From Kribbella flavida DSM 17836 (GTDB lineage Bacteria; Actinomycetota; Actinomycetes; Propionibacteriales; Kribbellaceae): a stretch of 64,000 nucleotides of DNA. The notes under the pieces are model-generated. The model did no database searches. It had not been told where the DNA came from and saw only the letters and a list, made by a program, of their open reading frames with translations. The stretch lies in assembly GCF_000024345.1 (NCBI RefSeq), contig NC_013729.1, forward strand, positions 4,216,001 to 4,280,000, given 5' to 3'. The position numbers were made by a program, and so were the translations under genes. This document shows positions 8,700-18,058 of this stretch, piece after piece; the stretch's first letter is position 1, and each line of letters starts with the position of its first letter.

Positions 8700-11600
8700 C
8701 ACGGCGCTCCCTGCTCGAAGCGCAGCATCGGCTCCCAGACCCGGGCCGCGTAGGCCCCGAGCCGGGTCGGTTCGCCCGGCCACTGCTCGCCCGGCCGCGT
8801 CGGCTCCAGCAGGACCTTGAGCGGGGCGTTGGGTCCCCAGACCCGAACGTGCGCGGGATCCGCGTTCTCGCCGTCGTAGTTCGCCGGACGCCACCGCCGC
8901 CCGGCCGCGATCATCGGCTCGTCGTCGGTCCGGCGCGCCTGGCACCAGGCGAACGAAGTCTTCAGCGGCAGCGGCAGCGGCTCGCGCCGGCCGCCGTCGT
9001 ACACCGAGATCAGGTCGGCGAGCAGCGTACGCGCCTGGGCTCCGACCGGACCGAACAGCCGGCTCGCCGGGGTACGGCCACTGCGCGGGCGGCCGATGGC
9101 CAGCGCCGTCCAGTTGTGGTCCTCGTCATTGGCCGACAGCGCGAGCAACTGGATCCAGGAGGTCAGCAACTGCTTCGCGTCGAGCCGCGAGTAGCTCACC
9201 GAGACCAGCCGGTACCCGTGCACGCCGGGCACCGTACCGGTGAGCCGCCGGCCGCCGCCGAGGTCGACGTCCACGTCGTACGCCGTGGCGCCTCCCTGCC
9301 GGTGCGGGTACGCGGCGACCGCGAGGCCCCGGGCGATGTCGCGGAGGTCGGTCGCGGTCCGCCAGCCGAGCCGTCCCGGTGGCAGGGTTCCCCGGCGCCA
9401 CTCGGCGTTGAGCGCCGCGTCGGGGTGGATGCCGGCCAGCATGTCGCGCAGCATCCGGTCGCCGACCGACCACTTCTCCAGGTTGTCGATCTCCACCGGC
9501 ATCGCGTCCGAGACGCCGTCGACCTCCCACGGCAGGGTCACGTCCAGGGCCCGGAAGAAGCCCTTCACCGGGTCGCGGAAGAACGCGAGCAGGTCCGCCA
9601 GCGCGACGTCCTCGCCGCCGGGCAGCGTCAGCGGCTCGGCCAGGAACGCCGGCCGCGGCGGCCGGGAACCGCCGCCCACCCGGGCCGCGACCAGCGCGGC
9701 CGGGTCGAACGTGAACGGACCGGGAGTGCCGAGCCGACCGGCCTCGAGATTCTTGCGGTCGAAGGGCTGCAGCGGATGGTTGACCACGACGGTCTCCCGC
9801 ACGGGCGACTCGGTCGTGCGGTCGAGCGCGTCGAGCAGTTCCCCGAGCGGGACGGCCGGGGGCCGCGGCTGACCGGAGTACTCGTTGGCGCCGGTGTACG
9901 TGATCACCAGCGACTCGGTGGCCGCGAGGATCGCGTCGAGCATCAGCTGCCGGTCCTCGCTGCGGACGTCCCGCTCGCCGGTCACCGGGCAGCGGGCCAG
10001 GACGTCGTCGCCGTCGGCCAGGCCGAACCGCGGGAACACGCCGTCGTCGAGGCCCAGCAGGCAGACCACCCGGTGCGGCACGGACCGCATCGGCACCATC
10101 GTGCAGACGGTCAGCGAGCCACTGCGGAAGTTCGCCCGGGTCGGCCGTCCGGCCAGATGGGCCGACAGCAACGACCGGACGTCGGGAAGCCGCAGCGGGG
10201 TCACGGCCAGCTCCCCCGCGCCGGCGGCGACCTCGGCGAACTCGCGGTGCACCTGGCCGACCTGCCAGCCGTCGTCGGCGCCGACCCGGGTCAGTCGTTC
10301 GATCCCGTCGCGCAACGCGTCCAGCCAGGTCGCCAGCGGCTGGGTGCCGTCGAGCCGGTCAGTTGCCGCGCGCAACCGGTCGACGTACTCCGCGAACCGG
10401 CCGGCCAGCTCGATCCGGGTGCTGCCGACGTCGTCGAGCGGCAGCGTGGTGCCGATCCAGGCGTGCGCGTCGGCGGACATCGTGACGCCGGCGAGCACCC
10501 GGTCGAGGCCGAACCGCCAGGTGTTCTGCGGGTAGTCGGCCAGGCCGAACCGGTCGCGGTCGCCGCGGTCGAACGCCCATCGCACACCGGCCTCCCGGAC
10601 CCAGGCGGTGACGGTGTCGAGGTCGTCGTCGGTGAACCGGAAGCGCCGGCGGACCGGCTCGGTCTCGGCCAGATCGAGCACCTGGCTGGCCGTCGCCCGG
10701 CTGCCGGCCAGGTCGAGCAGCTGCGACGCGACGCCGAGCAGCGGATTCGTCTGGGTCAGCGACCGGTCGGCCAGCTGCACCCGGAGCCGATGGGCGGGAT
10801 GACCGTACCGATCGAGGTCGCCGAGACCGAAGCGCGCGCTGATCAACGGCGCGTAGGTCTCGATGTCCGGGCACATCACCAGGATGTCGCGCGGCTCCAG
10901 TGTCGGGTCGGCCTGCAACATCCCGAGCAGCACGTCCCGCAGTACGTCGACCTGCCGGGCCGTGCCGTGGCAGGCATGCACCTGCACGCTCCGGTCCTCG
11001 GCGGCCGGCCGGCGCCCCTCGGCGCTCACCTTGTTGCCGCGCAGGTCGTTCTGCAGCCAGCCGAGAAGGGACTCGCGGGCGGCCGGCGAAGGCAGGTGAC
11101 GGTCGACGGCCGGCACCGCGGCCAGCGCCAGCTGCAGCTCGCGACTGTCCCGCCCGAGGGTGGCCAGGAGCGGGTGCTCGGCCATCTGGTGGCTCGTGTC
11201 GGCAGCTCGATCACCGGCGGTCCGGCCGGTGAGGCGGTCCCAGAGCTCCCCACTGGGATGGGGCAGCCAGAGGTGGACGTCGCGGTGCTCGGCCAGGGCC
11301 GAGAGCAGCTCGACCTCCGTCAGCGGCAGGCGGGTGTGGCCGAAGAGTGAGAGACGGGCGGGCAGGTCGAGAGACTCCGACCGGTCGCGAAGCTGAGCGA
11401 CGGTGCTGAGGTGGCGCGCGGGGGGCGGCGGTGCGTCGATCCGGTCGACCAGCCGCCGCCAGAGCTCCGGCTGCCAGGCCAGGTCGTCGTCGATCGTGAC
11501 TCCGCGACCGTCGGTGTCCCGCCCGTCGCCCCAGTCCACGAGAAGGGCCGGCCGCTGGACGGCGTACGCCGCGAAGAGCCGGGCCAGCCGCGCCGCGACG

Positions 11601-12007
11601 GCGTACCGGCGGCCTCGGCGCAGCTCGGCCTCGGCGCCGCTGTCGAACTGCCCGAGATGCCGGGCGACGGGCTCGCACCAGGCGTCGTCGAGGGACTCGT
11701 CCAGCACGGCGAGCAACGGCCACGCCATCGCGTCCGCGGCCCAGGGGTCGTCCTGATCGAGCCCCAGCACCGCAGACACCAGCGAGCGCGGCGACGTGAA
11801 CCGGACCCCGGCACACACGCCGTCCCCCGAACCCTCGGCGGCTCCCAACCGGTGCGCGAGACGCTGCGACAGCCACCGCTCGATGCCCTTGGCCGGCACC
11901 ACCACGAGCTCCTCGGCGAACGGGTCGGCGAGCGGCGTGGCGAGCAGCTCCCCCAGTCCGTCGGCGAGCACGTCCGTGCGCTCGGCGCGGTGCAGGTACA
12001 GAGTCAC
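8699..12007 (-). CDS. recC: Exodeoxyribonuclease V gamma subunit (RecC)
   Basis: A 1102-residue RecC homologue, the scaffold that splits the duplex and scans for Chi. It resembles a helicase that has lost its catalytic motifs: VVPAKGIERWLSQRLAHRLG near the N-terminus and CLLGLDDGVFPR in the middle are characteristic RecC segments. The GTG at 12007 begins the expected VTLYLHRAERTD; an earlier TTG at 12070 adds 21 residues with no family character. First gene of the operon, divergent from a LacI-type regulator. No strong ribosome binding site is visible. Confidence 0.93.
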   Translation of the reverse strand: MTLYLHRAERTDVLADGLGELLATPLADPFAEELVVVPAKGIERWLSQRLAHRLGAAEGSGDGVCAGVRFTSPRSLVSAVLGLDQDDPWAADAMAWPLLAVLDESLDDAWCEPVARHLGQFDSGAEAELRRGRRYAVAARLARLFAAYAVQRPALLVDWGDGRDTDGRGVTIDDDLAWQPELWRRLVDRIDAPPPPARHLSTVAQLRDRSESLDLPARLSLFGHTRLPLTEVELLSALAEHRDVHLWLPHPSGELWDRLTGRTAGDRAADTSHQMAEHPLLATLGRDSRELQLALAAVPAVDRHLPSPAARESLLGWLQNDLRGNKVSAEGRRPAAEDRSVQVHACHGTARQVDVLRDVLLGMLQADPTLEPRDILVMCPDIETYAPLISARFGLGDLDRYGHPAHRLRVQLADRSLTQTNPLLGVASQLLDLAGSRATASQVLDLAETEPVRRRFRFTDDDLDTVTAWVREAGVRWAFDRGDRDRFGLADYPQNTWRFGLDRVLAGVTMSADAHAWIGTTLPLDDVGSTRIELAGRFAEYVDRLRAATDRLDGTQPLATWLDALRDGIERLTRVGADDGWQVGQVHREFAEVAAGAGELAVTPLRLPDVRSLLSAHLAGRPTRANFRSGSLTVCTMVPMRSVPHRVVCLLGLDDGVFPRFGLADGDDVLARCPVTGERDVRSEDRQLMLDAILAATESLVITYTGANEYSGQPRPPAVPLGELLDALDRTTESPVRETVVVNHPLQPFDRKNLEAGRLGTPGPFTFDPAALVAARVGGGSRPPRPAFLAEPLTLPGGEDVALADLLAFFRDPVKGFFRALDVTLPWEVDGVSDAMPVEIDNLEKWSVGDRMLRDMLAGIHPDAALNAEWRRGTLPPGRLGWRTATDLRDIARGLAVAAYPHRQGGATAYDVDVDLGGGRRLTGTVPGVHGYRLVSVSYSRLDAKQLLTSWIQLLALSANDEDHNWTALAIGRPRSGRTPASRLFGPVGAQARTLLADLISVYDGGRREPLPLPLKTSFAWCQARRTDDEPMIAAGRRWRPANYDGENADPAHVRVWGPNAPLKVLLEPTRPGEQWPGEPTRLGAYAARVWEPMLRFEQGAP

Positions 12008-12092
12008 CGAGGCAGCATGCCACGCGACGCCGACACCCTGCGGAACCGCGTCCACCAGTGGGTGACCCAAGGGCAGCAGCGACCCACTCCTA

Positions 12093-12102
12093 TTAGCGCT
12101 AA
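12093..12102. promoter_or_regulatory. LacI-type operator box 1, TTAGCGCTAA
   Basis: A perfect 10-bp palindrome with a central CG, the hallmark of LacI-family operators. With the box at 12170-12179 it fits the common consensus TTARCGYTAA. It lies about 37 bp upstream of the -35 of the LacI-type gene, where it could support looping. Confidence 0.6.
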
Positions 12103-12129
12103 ACGCTCACTGCTGCGGCCGGTGAACCC

Positions 12130-12158
12130 TTGACGGCGGAAAGGCGGCTGAGTAGCGT
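12130..12158 (+). promoter_or_regulatory. Promoter of the LacI-type gene at 12201
   Basis: TTGACG at 12130-12135, a 17-bp spacer and TAGCGT at 12153-12158 form a near-consensus housekeeping promoter. Transcription would start near 12165, directly before the second operator box. Confidence 0.6.
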
Positions 12159-12169
12159 GCCGCAAAACT

Positions 12170-12179
12170 TTAACGTTAA
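12170..12179. promoter_or_regulatory. LacI-type operator box 2, TTAACGTTAA
   Basis: A perfect 10-bp palindrome just downstream of the predicted start of transcription, where a bound repressor would block the promoter. It matches box 1 in TTARCGYTAA, indicating autoregulation of the following gene. Confidence 0.65.
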
Positions 12180-12200
12180 TATCCCCGAACGGAGCCACCG

Positions 12201-13274
12201 ATGGGTGCGCAGCAGCCGAGCCGCGGTCCTGCACCGCACGGCCACGTCACCCTCACCCAGGTGGCTGAGCGGGCGGGCGTCTCGGCACAGTCGGTCTCCA
12301 ACGCCCTCAACAATCCCGACCGGCTCGCACCCGCGACCCTCGAGCGGATCCTCGCGACAGTGGCCGAGCTGGGCTACGAACCCAACCTCTCGGCCCGGGC
12401 GCTGCGCAACCGGAGCTCACGCCTGATCGCCTTCAAGGTGCGGCCGTCACGGCCGGACAAGGCCTCGCTGCTGATGGACGAGTTCCTCTACGCGCTGAAC
12501 GCCTCCGCGGTCGCGGCCGGCTACCACCTGATCCTGTGCCACGCCGAGGGCGACGGCGGGGCCGACGAGATCAAGGCCTACCGCGACCTGCTGAAGAAGA
12601 CGTCCGTCGACGCGTTCGTGCTGGCCGAGACGCACCGCAACGACGACCGGGTCGCGGCGCTGCGGTCCTGGGGTGTGCCGTTCGCGACGTTCGGACGGTC
12701 CTGGGACGGCGACGACACCCTGGCCTGGGTCGATGTCGACGGCCGCGCGGGCACCCGGGCCGCGACGGAGCACGTCGCCGCGCAGGGCCATCGCCGGATC
12801 GGCCACCTCGGCTGGCCGCCGGAGTCCGAGATCGGGCAGGAACGCCGGGAGGGCTGGCTCGAGGCCTGTCGCGCGCGCGGCCTGGAGACCGATCTGCAGG
12901 CCGCGGTCCCGGACACGCTCGAGCACGGCCGGCAGGCTGCGCACCGGATGCTCGACGCTCCCCGTCCCGCTACCGCGGTCGTGTGCGCCTCCGACACGCT
13001 CGCGCTCGGGGTCCTGCGCGCCCTGCACGAGCGAGGGATGCGCCCCGGTGCCGAGGTCGCGGTCACCGGCTTCGACGACTCCCCCACCGCTGCGCTCGTC
13101 AGCCCCGGACTGACCACGCTGCGCCAACCGATCGACGTGGTCGGCCGGCAACTGATCCAGGCCGTCGAGAACCTGATCGCGGGCGAACCCCGCGAGCCGC
13201 AGCACGTGCTGCTGCAGCCCGAACTGATCGTCCGGGGGTCCAGCTTGCCCGGACCCCGGACCCCCGCGCCGTAG
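12201..13274 (+). CDS. LacI-family transcriptional regulator, sugar responsive
   Basis: A 357-residue protein: N-terminal LacI HTH (VTLTQVAERAGVSAQSVSNALNN) with hinge helix NLSARALRN, then a periplasmic-binding-protein-like effector domain with HRRIGHLGWP and the C-terminal VTGFDDSPTAALVSPGLTTLRQP typical of the family. GGAG precedes the ATG. Two TTARCGYTAA boxes flank its promoter. The next gene, 79 bases downstream on the same strand, is a large secreted glycosidase-like protein and is the obvious target, so the effector is probably a sugar released by it. The effector itself is not identifiable. Confidence 0.92.
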   Translation: MGAQQPSRGPAPHGHVTLTQVAERAGVSAQSVSNALNNPDRLAPATLERILATVAELGYEPNLSARALRNRSSRLIAFKVRPSRPDKASLLMDEFLYALNASAVAAGYHLILCHAEGDGGADEIKAYRDLLKKTSVDAFVLAETHRNDDRVAALRSWGVPFATFGRSWDGDDTLAWVDVDGRAGTRAATEHVAAQGHRRIGHLGWPPESEIGQERREGWLEACRARGLETDLQAAVPDTLEHGRQAAHRMLDAPRPATAVVCASDTLALGVLRALHERGMRPGAEVAVTGFDDSPTAALVSPGLTTLRQPIDVVGRQLIQAVENLIAGEPREPQHVLLQPELIVRGSSLPGPRTPAP

Positions 13275-13281
13275 TACCGGA

Positions 13282-13309
13282 CCGGCCGGGTGGTGACGCG
13301 CCCGGCCGG
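13282..13309 (+). terminator. GC hairpin between the LacI-type gene and the glycosidase gene
   Basis: CCGGCCGGG is mirrored exactly by CCCGGCCGG across a 10-base loop. There is no T-run, so it may be a terminator, a processing stem or an attenuator that lowers read-through into the next gene. Confidence 0.4.
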
Positions 13310-13353
13310 CTGACCCGCCCGTCCACCGGAACACCCTCGCGAAGGGACACAAG

Positions 13354-16300
13354 ATGAGGCCCGGAACCCGTCTGCTCGCGGCGATCGCCACCGGAGCACT
13401 GCTGCTGCCGGCGGCAACGTCGTTGCCCGCGGCACCAGCGGCGGCCCCGCCCGCCAACCCGTTCGTCGTCACCACCGAGAACCTGCCGAGCGGCACCGCG
13501 GCCGCCGGCGTGCTGGACCTGACCGCGAACGGCACGCAGGACTGGGTGCACGTGACCGGTGACCGCAGCGAGCGCAAGGCGGCCGTGCCGCCGTCGATCA
13601 CCGTGCAGAACCTGCACCCGGCCGCCGGCCTGACCACGCTCGGCGACAGCCCGCTGTCGTTCCGCTGGTCGGACGGGACCTCCACCCCGACGGCACCCGG
13701 AGTCACCACCGGCGGCGTCTTCCACTACGACAGCACCACCGTCGGTCCGACCACGGGCCACGAGGCCGGCTACCGAGTCACCGTCCCGGCCGCGGACTCG
13801 CCGCGCCGGCTGGTGGTCGTCGGTGGTGTCTGGCAAGCGCGCGGCACGGTCACCATCGGTGCGGCCGACGGCGCCGGTACGCCGTACACGACCTCGATCG
13901 GCGCGAGCGACAACGCTGCGGTCAAGCGCTACACGGTGACGATCCGCCCTGGTGAAGGGGTCGTCATCACCACCAGGTTCACCGAGAAGCTGACCGCGAA
14001 CGGGAACCTGTCCCTGTCCGCCGCGGCGCTCTCCACGGTCGGCGAGGGCTTCACCGCAACCGCACCGCCGGCCGCCCTGGACCTGACCGCCGACGGACCC
14101 GACGACTGGCTGCACCTGGACGGGCCGACGGTCAACCGACGGGCCGGCGTACCGGACGGAACGGCCCGGCTCGCGGTCGCCAACCGGCAGGCCGGCGCCG
14201 CGATCGGGACGCAGAACGACAACCCGGTCAGCTACTCGTGGACCAACGGCACGCCCACCGCGAACCAGCCCGCCACCCGGCACGGCGGCATCTTCTTTGC
14301 CGACGGCACCAACCCGGACCTGGTCGGCGTGGAGCTGACCGATTCCTACGGCTACGACCTGACCGTGCCCGCGGCCGCGGGTGCTCGCACGATCCGGTTC
14401 GTCTCCGGCGCCTGGCGCGCGGCGGCCACGGTCTCGGTCTACCTCAACGGATCCTCCACCCCGGCGTTCGTCAGCTCGGACCTGGTCAGCACCGGCCCGT
14501 CGGTCACCCGGCTGTTCGAGCTGGCCCTCGGCAACGGCGACTCGGCCCGGATCAGCGCACAGCTGACGCGCAAGTCGCACGAGTCCGGCAACGTGACGCT
14601 CGCGGGCGTCACGCTCGCGGACTCCTCGGCCGACGGGTACCGCAGGCTGACGACCGCCCTGCTCGACCGCATCGAGGCCGCTGACCTGTACAACGCAAGC
14701 GACGCCGGGCAGCAGCAACTCGCCGGCGAGGTCGCATCCGCCGAGACGACGCTGGCGGACAGCACGGCGTCGCGGGACGAACTCCGGCTGGCCTACCTCC
14801 TGCTCCGGGCCGCGTACGACGACGCCTTCGCTTCCGCGGCGGGCGCGGAGTACACCAGCGTGACGAATCCCGGCCTCACCTCGTCGTTCGGCTGGGAGGG
14901 CGACCTCCACGCCCCGATCGCGTTCATCGACGGCAGCTACCGGCTCCGCAGCCGCGGCGACGCGATGATCACCTTCGGCGTCGCGAACGTGCCGGGCAAG
15001 ATCAAGTGGTACAACGCCGAGGGCTACCTGCCGGCGTTCGTCAGCGAGTACGCCAAGGACGGCCTGACGGTGAAGATCGAGAACTTCGCCGATCTCGTCG
15101 TGGTCGGCGGCAACCGCTTCGAGGTCGCCTACTCGCGGATGACCGTCACCAACACGACCTCGGCCCCGGCGCGGCTGCCGCGGGTGTCGAGTTTGCTCAC
15201 GCCGCTCAACGCCGCGGCCGCGCCGGCCGTGACCACGATCGGCGCCGGCCAGACCGTGGTCCGCGACTACGCCGTCGCCGCCGACCGGTTCGGCGGGACC
15301 TACGAGTGGCCGACCACGGGGCAACTGCGCCAGCTCGGTGGCTTCGCCAAGCACTACGCCCACATGCGCGACTACTGGAACTCCCGGCTCTCGGCCATCG
15401 CCGACATCACCGAACTGCCGGACCAGCGACTCGTCAACGCGTACAAGGCCGGCTACATCTACACGCTGATCATCCGGGACGACATCGGCACCGAGAAGCG
15501 GCTGCACGTCGGTGAGAACGGCTACGACGAGATGTTCGACCACGACACGATCGGCATCGTCGCCACCCTGCTGACGATCGGCGACTTCAGCTACGCGCGC
15601 GACTACCTGGCCACGCTGCCGGCCCAGCTCCAGTACGACGACGCCAAGTGGAAGTACAGCTGGCCGTACGCGCTGTACCTCCAGCGCACCGGCGACAAGA
15701 ACTTCGTCCGCAGCCAGTTCGAGACCATCAAGAAGCACACCCACACGATCGAGACCGACCGCGTCGACGGCGGCACCGGGATCATCAAGCAGACCTTCGC
15801 GATCGACTCGCTCGGCCACTGGACGATCGACAACTGGTCCGCGCTGGCCGGCCTCACGACGTACCGCTACCTGGCCACCGCGCTCGGCGAGACCCAGGAG
15901 GCGGCGTGGGCGCAGGCCGAGTACGACGATCTGTTGCGGGTGGCAACGGCCCGGATCGAGCAGACGATGCGGGAGCACGATCTCGACTACCTGCCGATCT
16001 CCATGGTGGAGCCGAACGAGACCGGGCCGCGCAAGGACCCGCGGGACGCGAACTGGGCCTCGATGTTCCTGTTCGGCCGCTGGGCCTGGGACGGGTACCT
16101 GTTCGGCGCCCGGCAGACCGGCACCATGTTCGACAAGATCGACGACACCTACACGCACGGCTTCGAGCGGCGCAAGGACGTCTCCGAGTCGATCTACAAC
16201 TTCGGCGGCTACCCGCACGGCTACTACTCCAGCGCCTACAACGCCGGCTACGGCAGTGCCGCGCTGCGCGGCGAGCAGTACCGCGACGTGGGCATCAAGG

Positions 16301-16803
16301 CCTACCAGTACATGGTGGACAAGACGATGAGCGGCCCGTTCGGCTGGTGGGAAGGCGTCGACTACCCGAGCGCCGGCTCGCCGTGGGACATCGACCACGC
16401 GCGGGGCGGCGGCGGCTCGAACCAGCACATGTGGGGTCAGTCCACCGCCACGAAGGTGCTGTTCGACGCGCTGATCGCGCAGAAGGCCGACGGCACCGTC
16501 ATCATCGGGCGCGGCGTCCCGAACGAGTGGGTCCGCACCCGGCAGAAGATCGCGCTCGGCCGCTACCCGGTCGGTGACGGCGGCCGCGTGGGCTACCGGA
16601 TGACGACGTCCGGCCGGAACGTGTCGATCCAGCTGACCGGCGACGTCCGCGAGGTCGCGGCGTACAGCGTCGAACTGCCGGCCCTGAAGGGCAACGTCGC
16701 CCACGTCTCGGTCCGGGGCGCGACGGTCGATCAGGCCGCGGGCACGGTCCGGGTACCGTCCGGCACGCGGCACGTGACGATCACGCTGCGCCGCGCGATG
16801 TAG
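13354..16803 (+). CDS. Large secreted six-hairpin glycosidase-like protein
   Basis: An 1149-residue exported protein. Residues 1-33 are a signal peptide (Arg-rich start, hydrophobic core, Ala-rich cleavage region). Residues about 35-222 and 228-430 are two copies of one beta-rich module: LDLTANGTQDWVHV pairs with LDLTADGPDDWLHL, and GGVWQARGTV with SGAWRAAATV. A helical linker (about 440-490) follows. The last 600 residues are rich in paired helices and aromatics (WPYALYLQR, HWTIDNWSALAGLTTYRYL, NFGGYPHGYYSSAYNAGYG), as in (alpha/alpha)6 glycosidases. I cannot assign a CAZy family or the catalytic acids. A LacI regulator lies directly upstream, so a plant or fungal polysaccharide is the likely substrate. 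Confidence 0.7.
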   Translation: MRPGTRLLAAIATGALLLPAATSLPAAPAAAPPANPFVVTTENLPSGTAAAGVLDLTANGTQDWVHVTGDRSERKAAVPPSITVQNLHPAAGLTTLGDSPLSFRWSDGTSTPTAPGVTTGGVFHYDSTTVGPTTGHEAGYRVTVPAADSPRRLVVVGGVWQARGTVTIGAADGAGTPYTTSIGASDNAAVKRYTVTIRPGEGVVITTRFTEKLTANGNLSLSAAALSTVGEGFTATAPPAALDLTADGPDDWLHLDGPTVNRRAGVPDGTARLAVANRQAGAAIGTQNDNPVSYSWTNGTPTANQPATRHGGIFFADGTNPDLVGVELTDSYGYDLTVPAAAGARTIRFVSGAWRAAATVSVYLNGSSTPAFVSSDLVSTGPSVTRLFELALGNGDSARISAQLTRKSHESGNVTLAGVTLADSSADGYRRLTTALLDRIEAADLYNASDAGQQQLAGEVASAETTLADSTASRDELRLAYLLLRAAYDDAFASAAGAEYTSVTNPGLTSSFGWEGDLHAPIAFIDGSYRLRSRGDAMITFGVANVPGKIKWYNAEGYLPAFVSEYAKDGLTVKIENFADLVVVGGNRFEVAYSRMTVTNTTSAPARLPRVSSLLTPLNAAAAPAVTTIGAGQTVVRDYAVAADRFGGTYEWPTTGQLRQLGGFAKHYAHMRDYWNSRLSAIADITELPDQRLVNAYKAGYIYTLIIRDDIGTEKRLHVGENGYDEMFDHDTIGIVATLLTIGDFSYARDYLATLPAQLQYDDAKWKYSWPYALYLQRTGDKNFVRSQFETIKKHTHTIETDRVDGGTGIIKQTFAIDSLGHWTIDNWSALAGLTTYRYLATALGETQEAAWAQAEYDDLLRVATARIEQTMREHDLDYLPISMVEPNETGPRKDPRDANWASMFLFGRWAWDGYLFGARQTGTMFDKIDDTYTHGFERRKDVSESIYNFGGYPHGYYSSAYNAGYGSAALRGEQYRDVGIKAYQYMVDKTMSGPFGWWEGVDYPSAGSPWDIDHARGGGGSNQHMWGQSTATKVLFDALIAQKADGTVIIGRGVPNEWVRTRQKIALGRYPVGDGGRVGYRMTTSGRNVSIQLTGDVREVAAYSVELPALKGNVAHVSVRGATVDQAAGTVRVPSGTRHVTITLRRAM

Positions 16804-16825
16804 CGACGTCGCGGACCGCCGATCG

Positions 16826-18028
16826 TCACCGCGTCGACGAGTGCTCCGGCTGCTCGATGCTGTGAAACGCGGTCGATCGGCGGACCAGGGCGGTGGCCAC
16901 CAGGCCACCGCCCAGCGCGACGGCTACTGCCACGGGCAAGGCGCCGTGGTCCAGGCCGACACCACCGATCCACGCTCCCAGCGCGATACCGATCTGGAAG
17001 GCGACAATGTAGACGGCGGACGCGAGCTCCTTGTGCACCTTGGCGTTGCGCAGGATCGCGGCCTGCAGCACCACTCCGATACCGCCCGCCGGCAACGCCC
17101 ACAGCACGACCGCCGTCCCGGCGATTGCGGTGGAGGTGTGGCCGAGGGTGAGCAGGGTGAGCATGCAGACCGCGAGTCCACCGGTCACCAGGAGACTCGT
17201 GGCCTGCGGACGGCTGTCGACCCACCGCCCGATCAGCAGCAGGCCGGCCAGCCCGGCCGTCCCGTGGGCGAGCAGCAGGATCGAGGTCGCGGCGCCGCTG
17301 AGATGCACGTAGTCGGCGATGATCACCGTGATGTAGGTGAACACCACGAAGTGACTCACGACCGCGACGACCGTCGTGACGTTGATCGACGCCAGCACCC
17401 GGTCGGTGAGGATGTCCCGCACCGCCGCCGGTCCCGGCCGCGACGACGTGCGCTCCGGCGGCATCGGTTGAATCGTCACCCGGATCGCGAGGCCGGCCAG
17501 AGCCGCCAGAGCGGCCACGCCGACGACGGTGAACCGCCAGCCGACCGTCGCGCCGAGCCAGGCGCTGAGCGGCAGCCCGAACAGGAACGCGAGCGAGTTG
17601 CCGGCGAACACCACCGCGGTGGCCCGGCCGGCCTGCTGCGGCCCGAGCAGTCGCGCCGCCATCGAGGCCACGACCGACCAGAACACCCCGTGCCCGGCGG
17701 CCGAGACCACCCGCGCCACCACCGCCACGCCGTAGTTCGGTGCGATCGCGAGCAGCAGGTTCGACCCGACGATCGCGGCCAGCGTGACCAGGACCGCCGT
17801 CCGGCGATCCCACCGTCCGGTCCACGCGACGAGCGGGACCACCGACACCGCGACGACGGCGGCGTAGCCGGTCATCAGCAGACCGATCGCCGATTCGGGC
17901 ACGGCGAACTCCGACGCGAGGTCCGACAGCAGGGCCACCGGCAGGTTCTCGGAGGTCACTGAGACGAAGCAGGCGACGCTGAGGGCGAACAAGCCGATCT
18001 GGGTGCGCGACAGGCGCGGTACGAGCAT
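16826..18028 (-). CDS. MFS transporter, AraJ/sugar-efflux type
   Basis: About 400 residues with twelve predicted membrane spans. It opens with SVTSENLPVALLSDLASEF and has PLVAWTGRWDRRTAVL after TM2, as in DHA1-type exporters of the AraJ/PucL group, which export sugars, nucleosides or drugs. The ATG at 18028 is six bases after the -10 hexamer TATCGT, so the mRNA is probably leaderless; a longer start at 18070 would run through the operator. Divergent from and probably controlled by the LacI-type gene at 18059. Confidence 0.85.
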   Translation of the reverse strand: MLVPRLSRTQIGLFALSVACFVSVTSENLPVALLSDLASEFAVPESAIGLLMTGYAAVVAVSVVPLVAWTGRWDRRTAVLVTLAAIVGSNLLLAIAPNYGVAVVARVVSAAGHGVFWSVVASMAARLLGPQQAGRATAVVFAGNSLAFLFGLPLSAWLGATVGWRFTVVGVAALAALAGLAIRVTIQPMPPERTSSRPGPAAVRDILTDRVLASINVTTVVAVVSHFVVFTYITVIIADYVHLSGAATSILLLAHGTAGLAGLLLIGRWVDSRPQATSLLVTGGLAVCMLTLLTLGHTSTAIAGTAVVLWALPAGGIGVVLQAAILRNAKVHKELASAVYIVAFQIGIALGAWIGGVGLDHGALPVAVAVALGGGLVATALVRRSTAFHSIEQPEHSSTR

Positions 18029-18044
18029 TGTGTAACGATACACA
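18029..18044. promoter_or_regulatory. LacI-type operator and MFS -10 box in the divergent promoter
   Basis: TGTGTAAC/GATACACA is a 16-bp palindrome with 7 of 8 positions matching per half and a central CG. It overlaps the minus-strand -10 hexamer TATCGT (18040-18035) and abuts the MFS start codon. A repressor bound here would block both divergent promoters. Confidence 0.65.
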
Positions 18045-18046
18045 GC

Positions 18047-18052
18047 TAGGCT
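18047..18052 (+). promoter_or_regulatory. -10 box of leaderless LacI-type gene
   Basis: TAGGCT followed by six bases and the ATG at 18059, the spacing expected if transcription begins on the start codon. Confidence 0.5.
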
Positions 18053-18058
18053 GGGGTC

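Noticed and set aside
13099..16908. Long minus-strand reading frame opposite the secreted glycosidase (1269 codons)
   Set aside because: Shadow frame of a gene with a signal peptide and clear repeats; no ribosome binding site, no domain.
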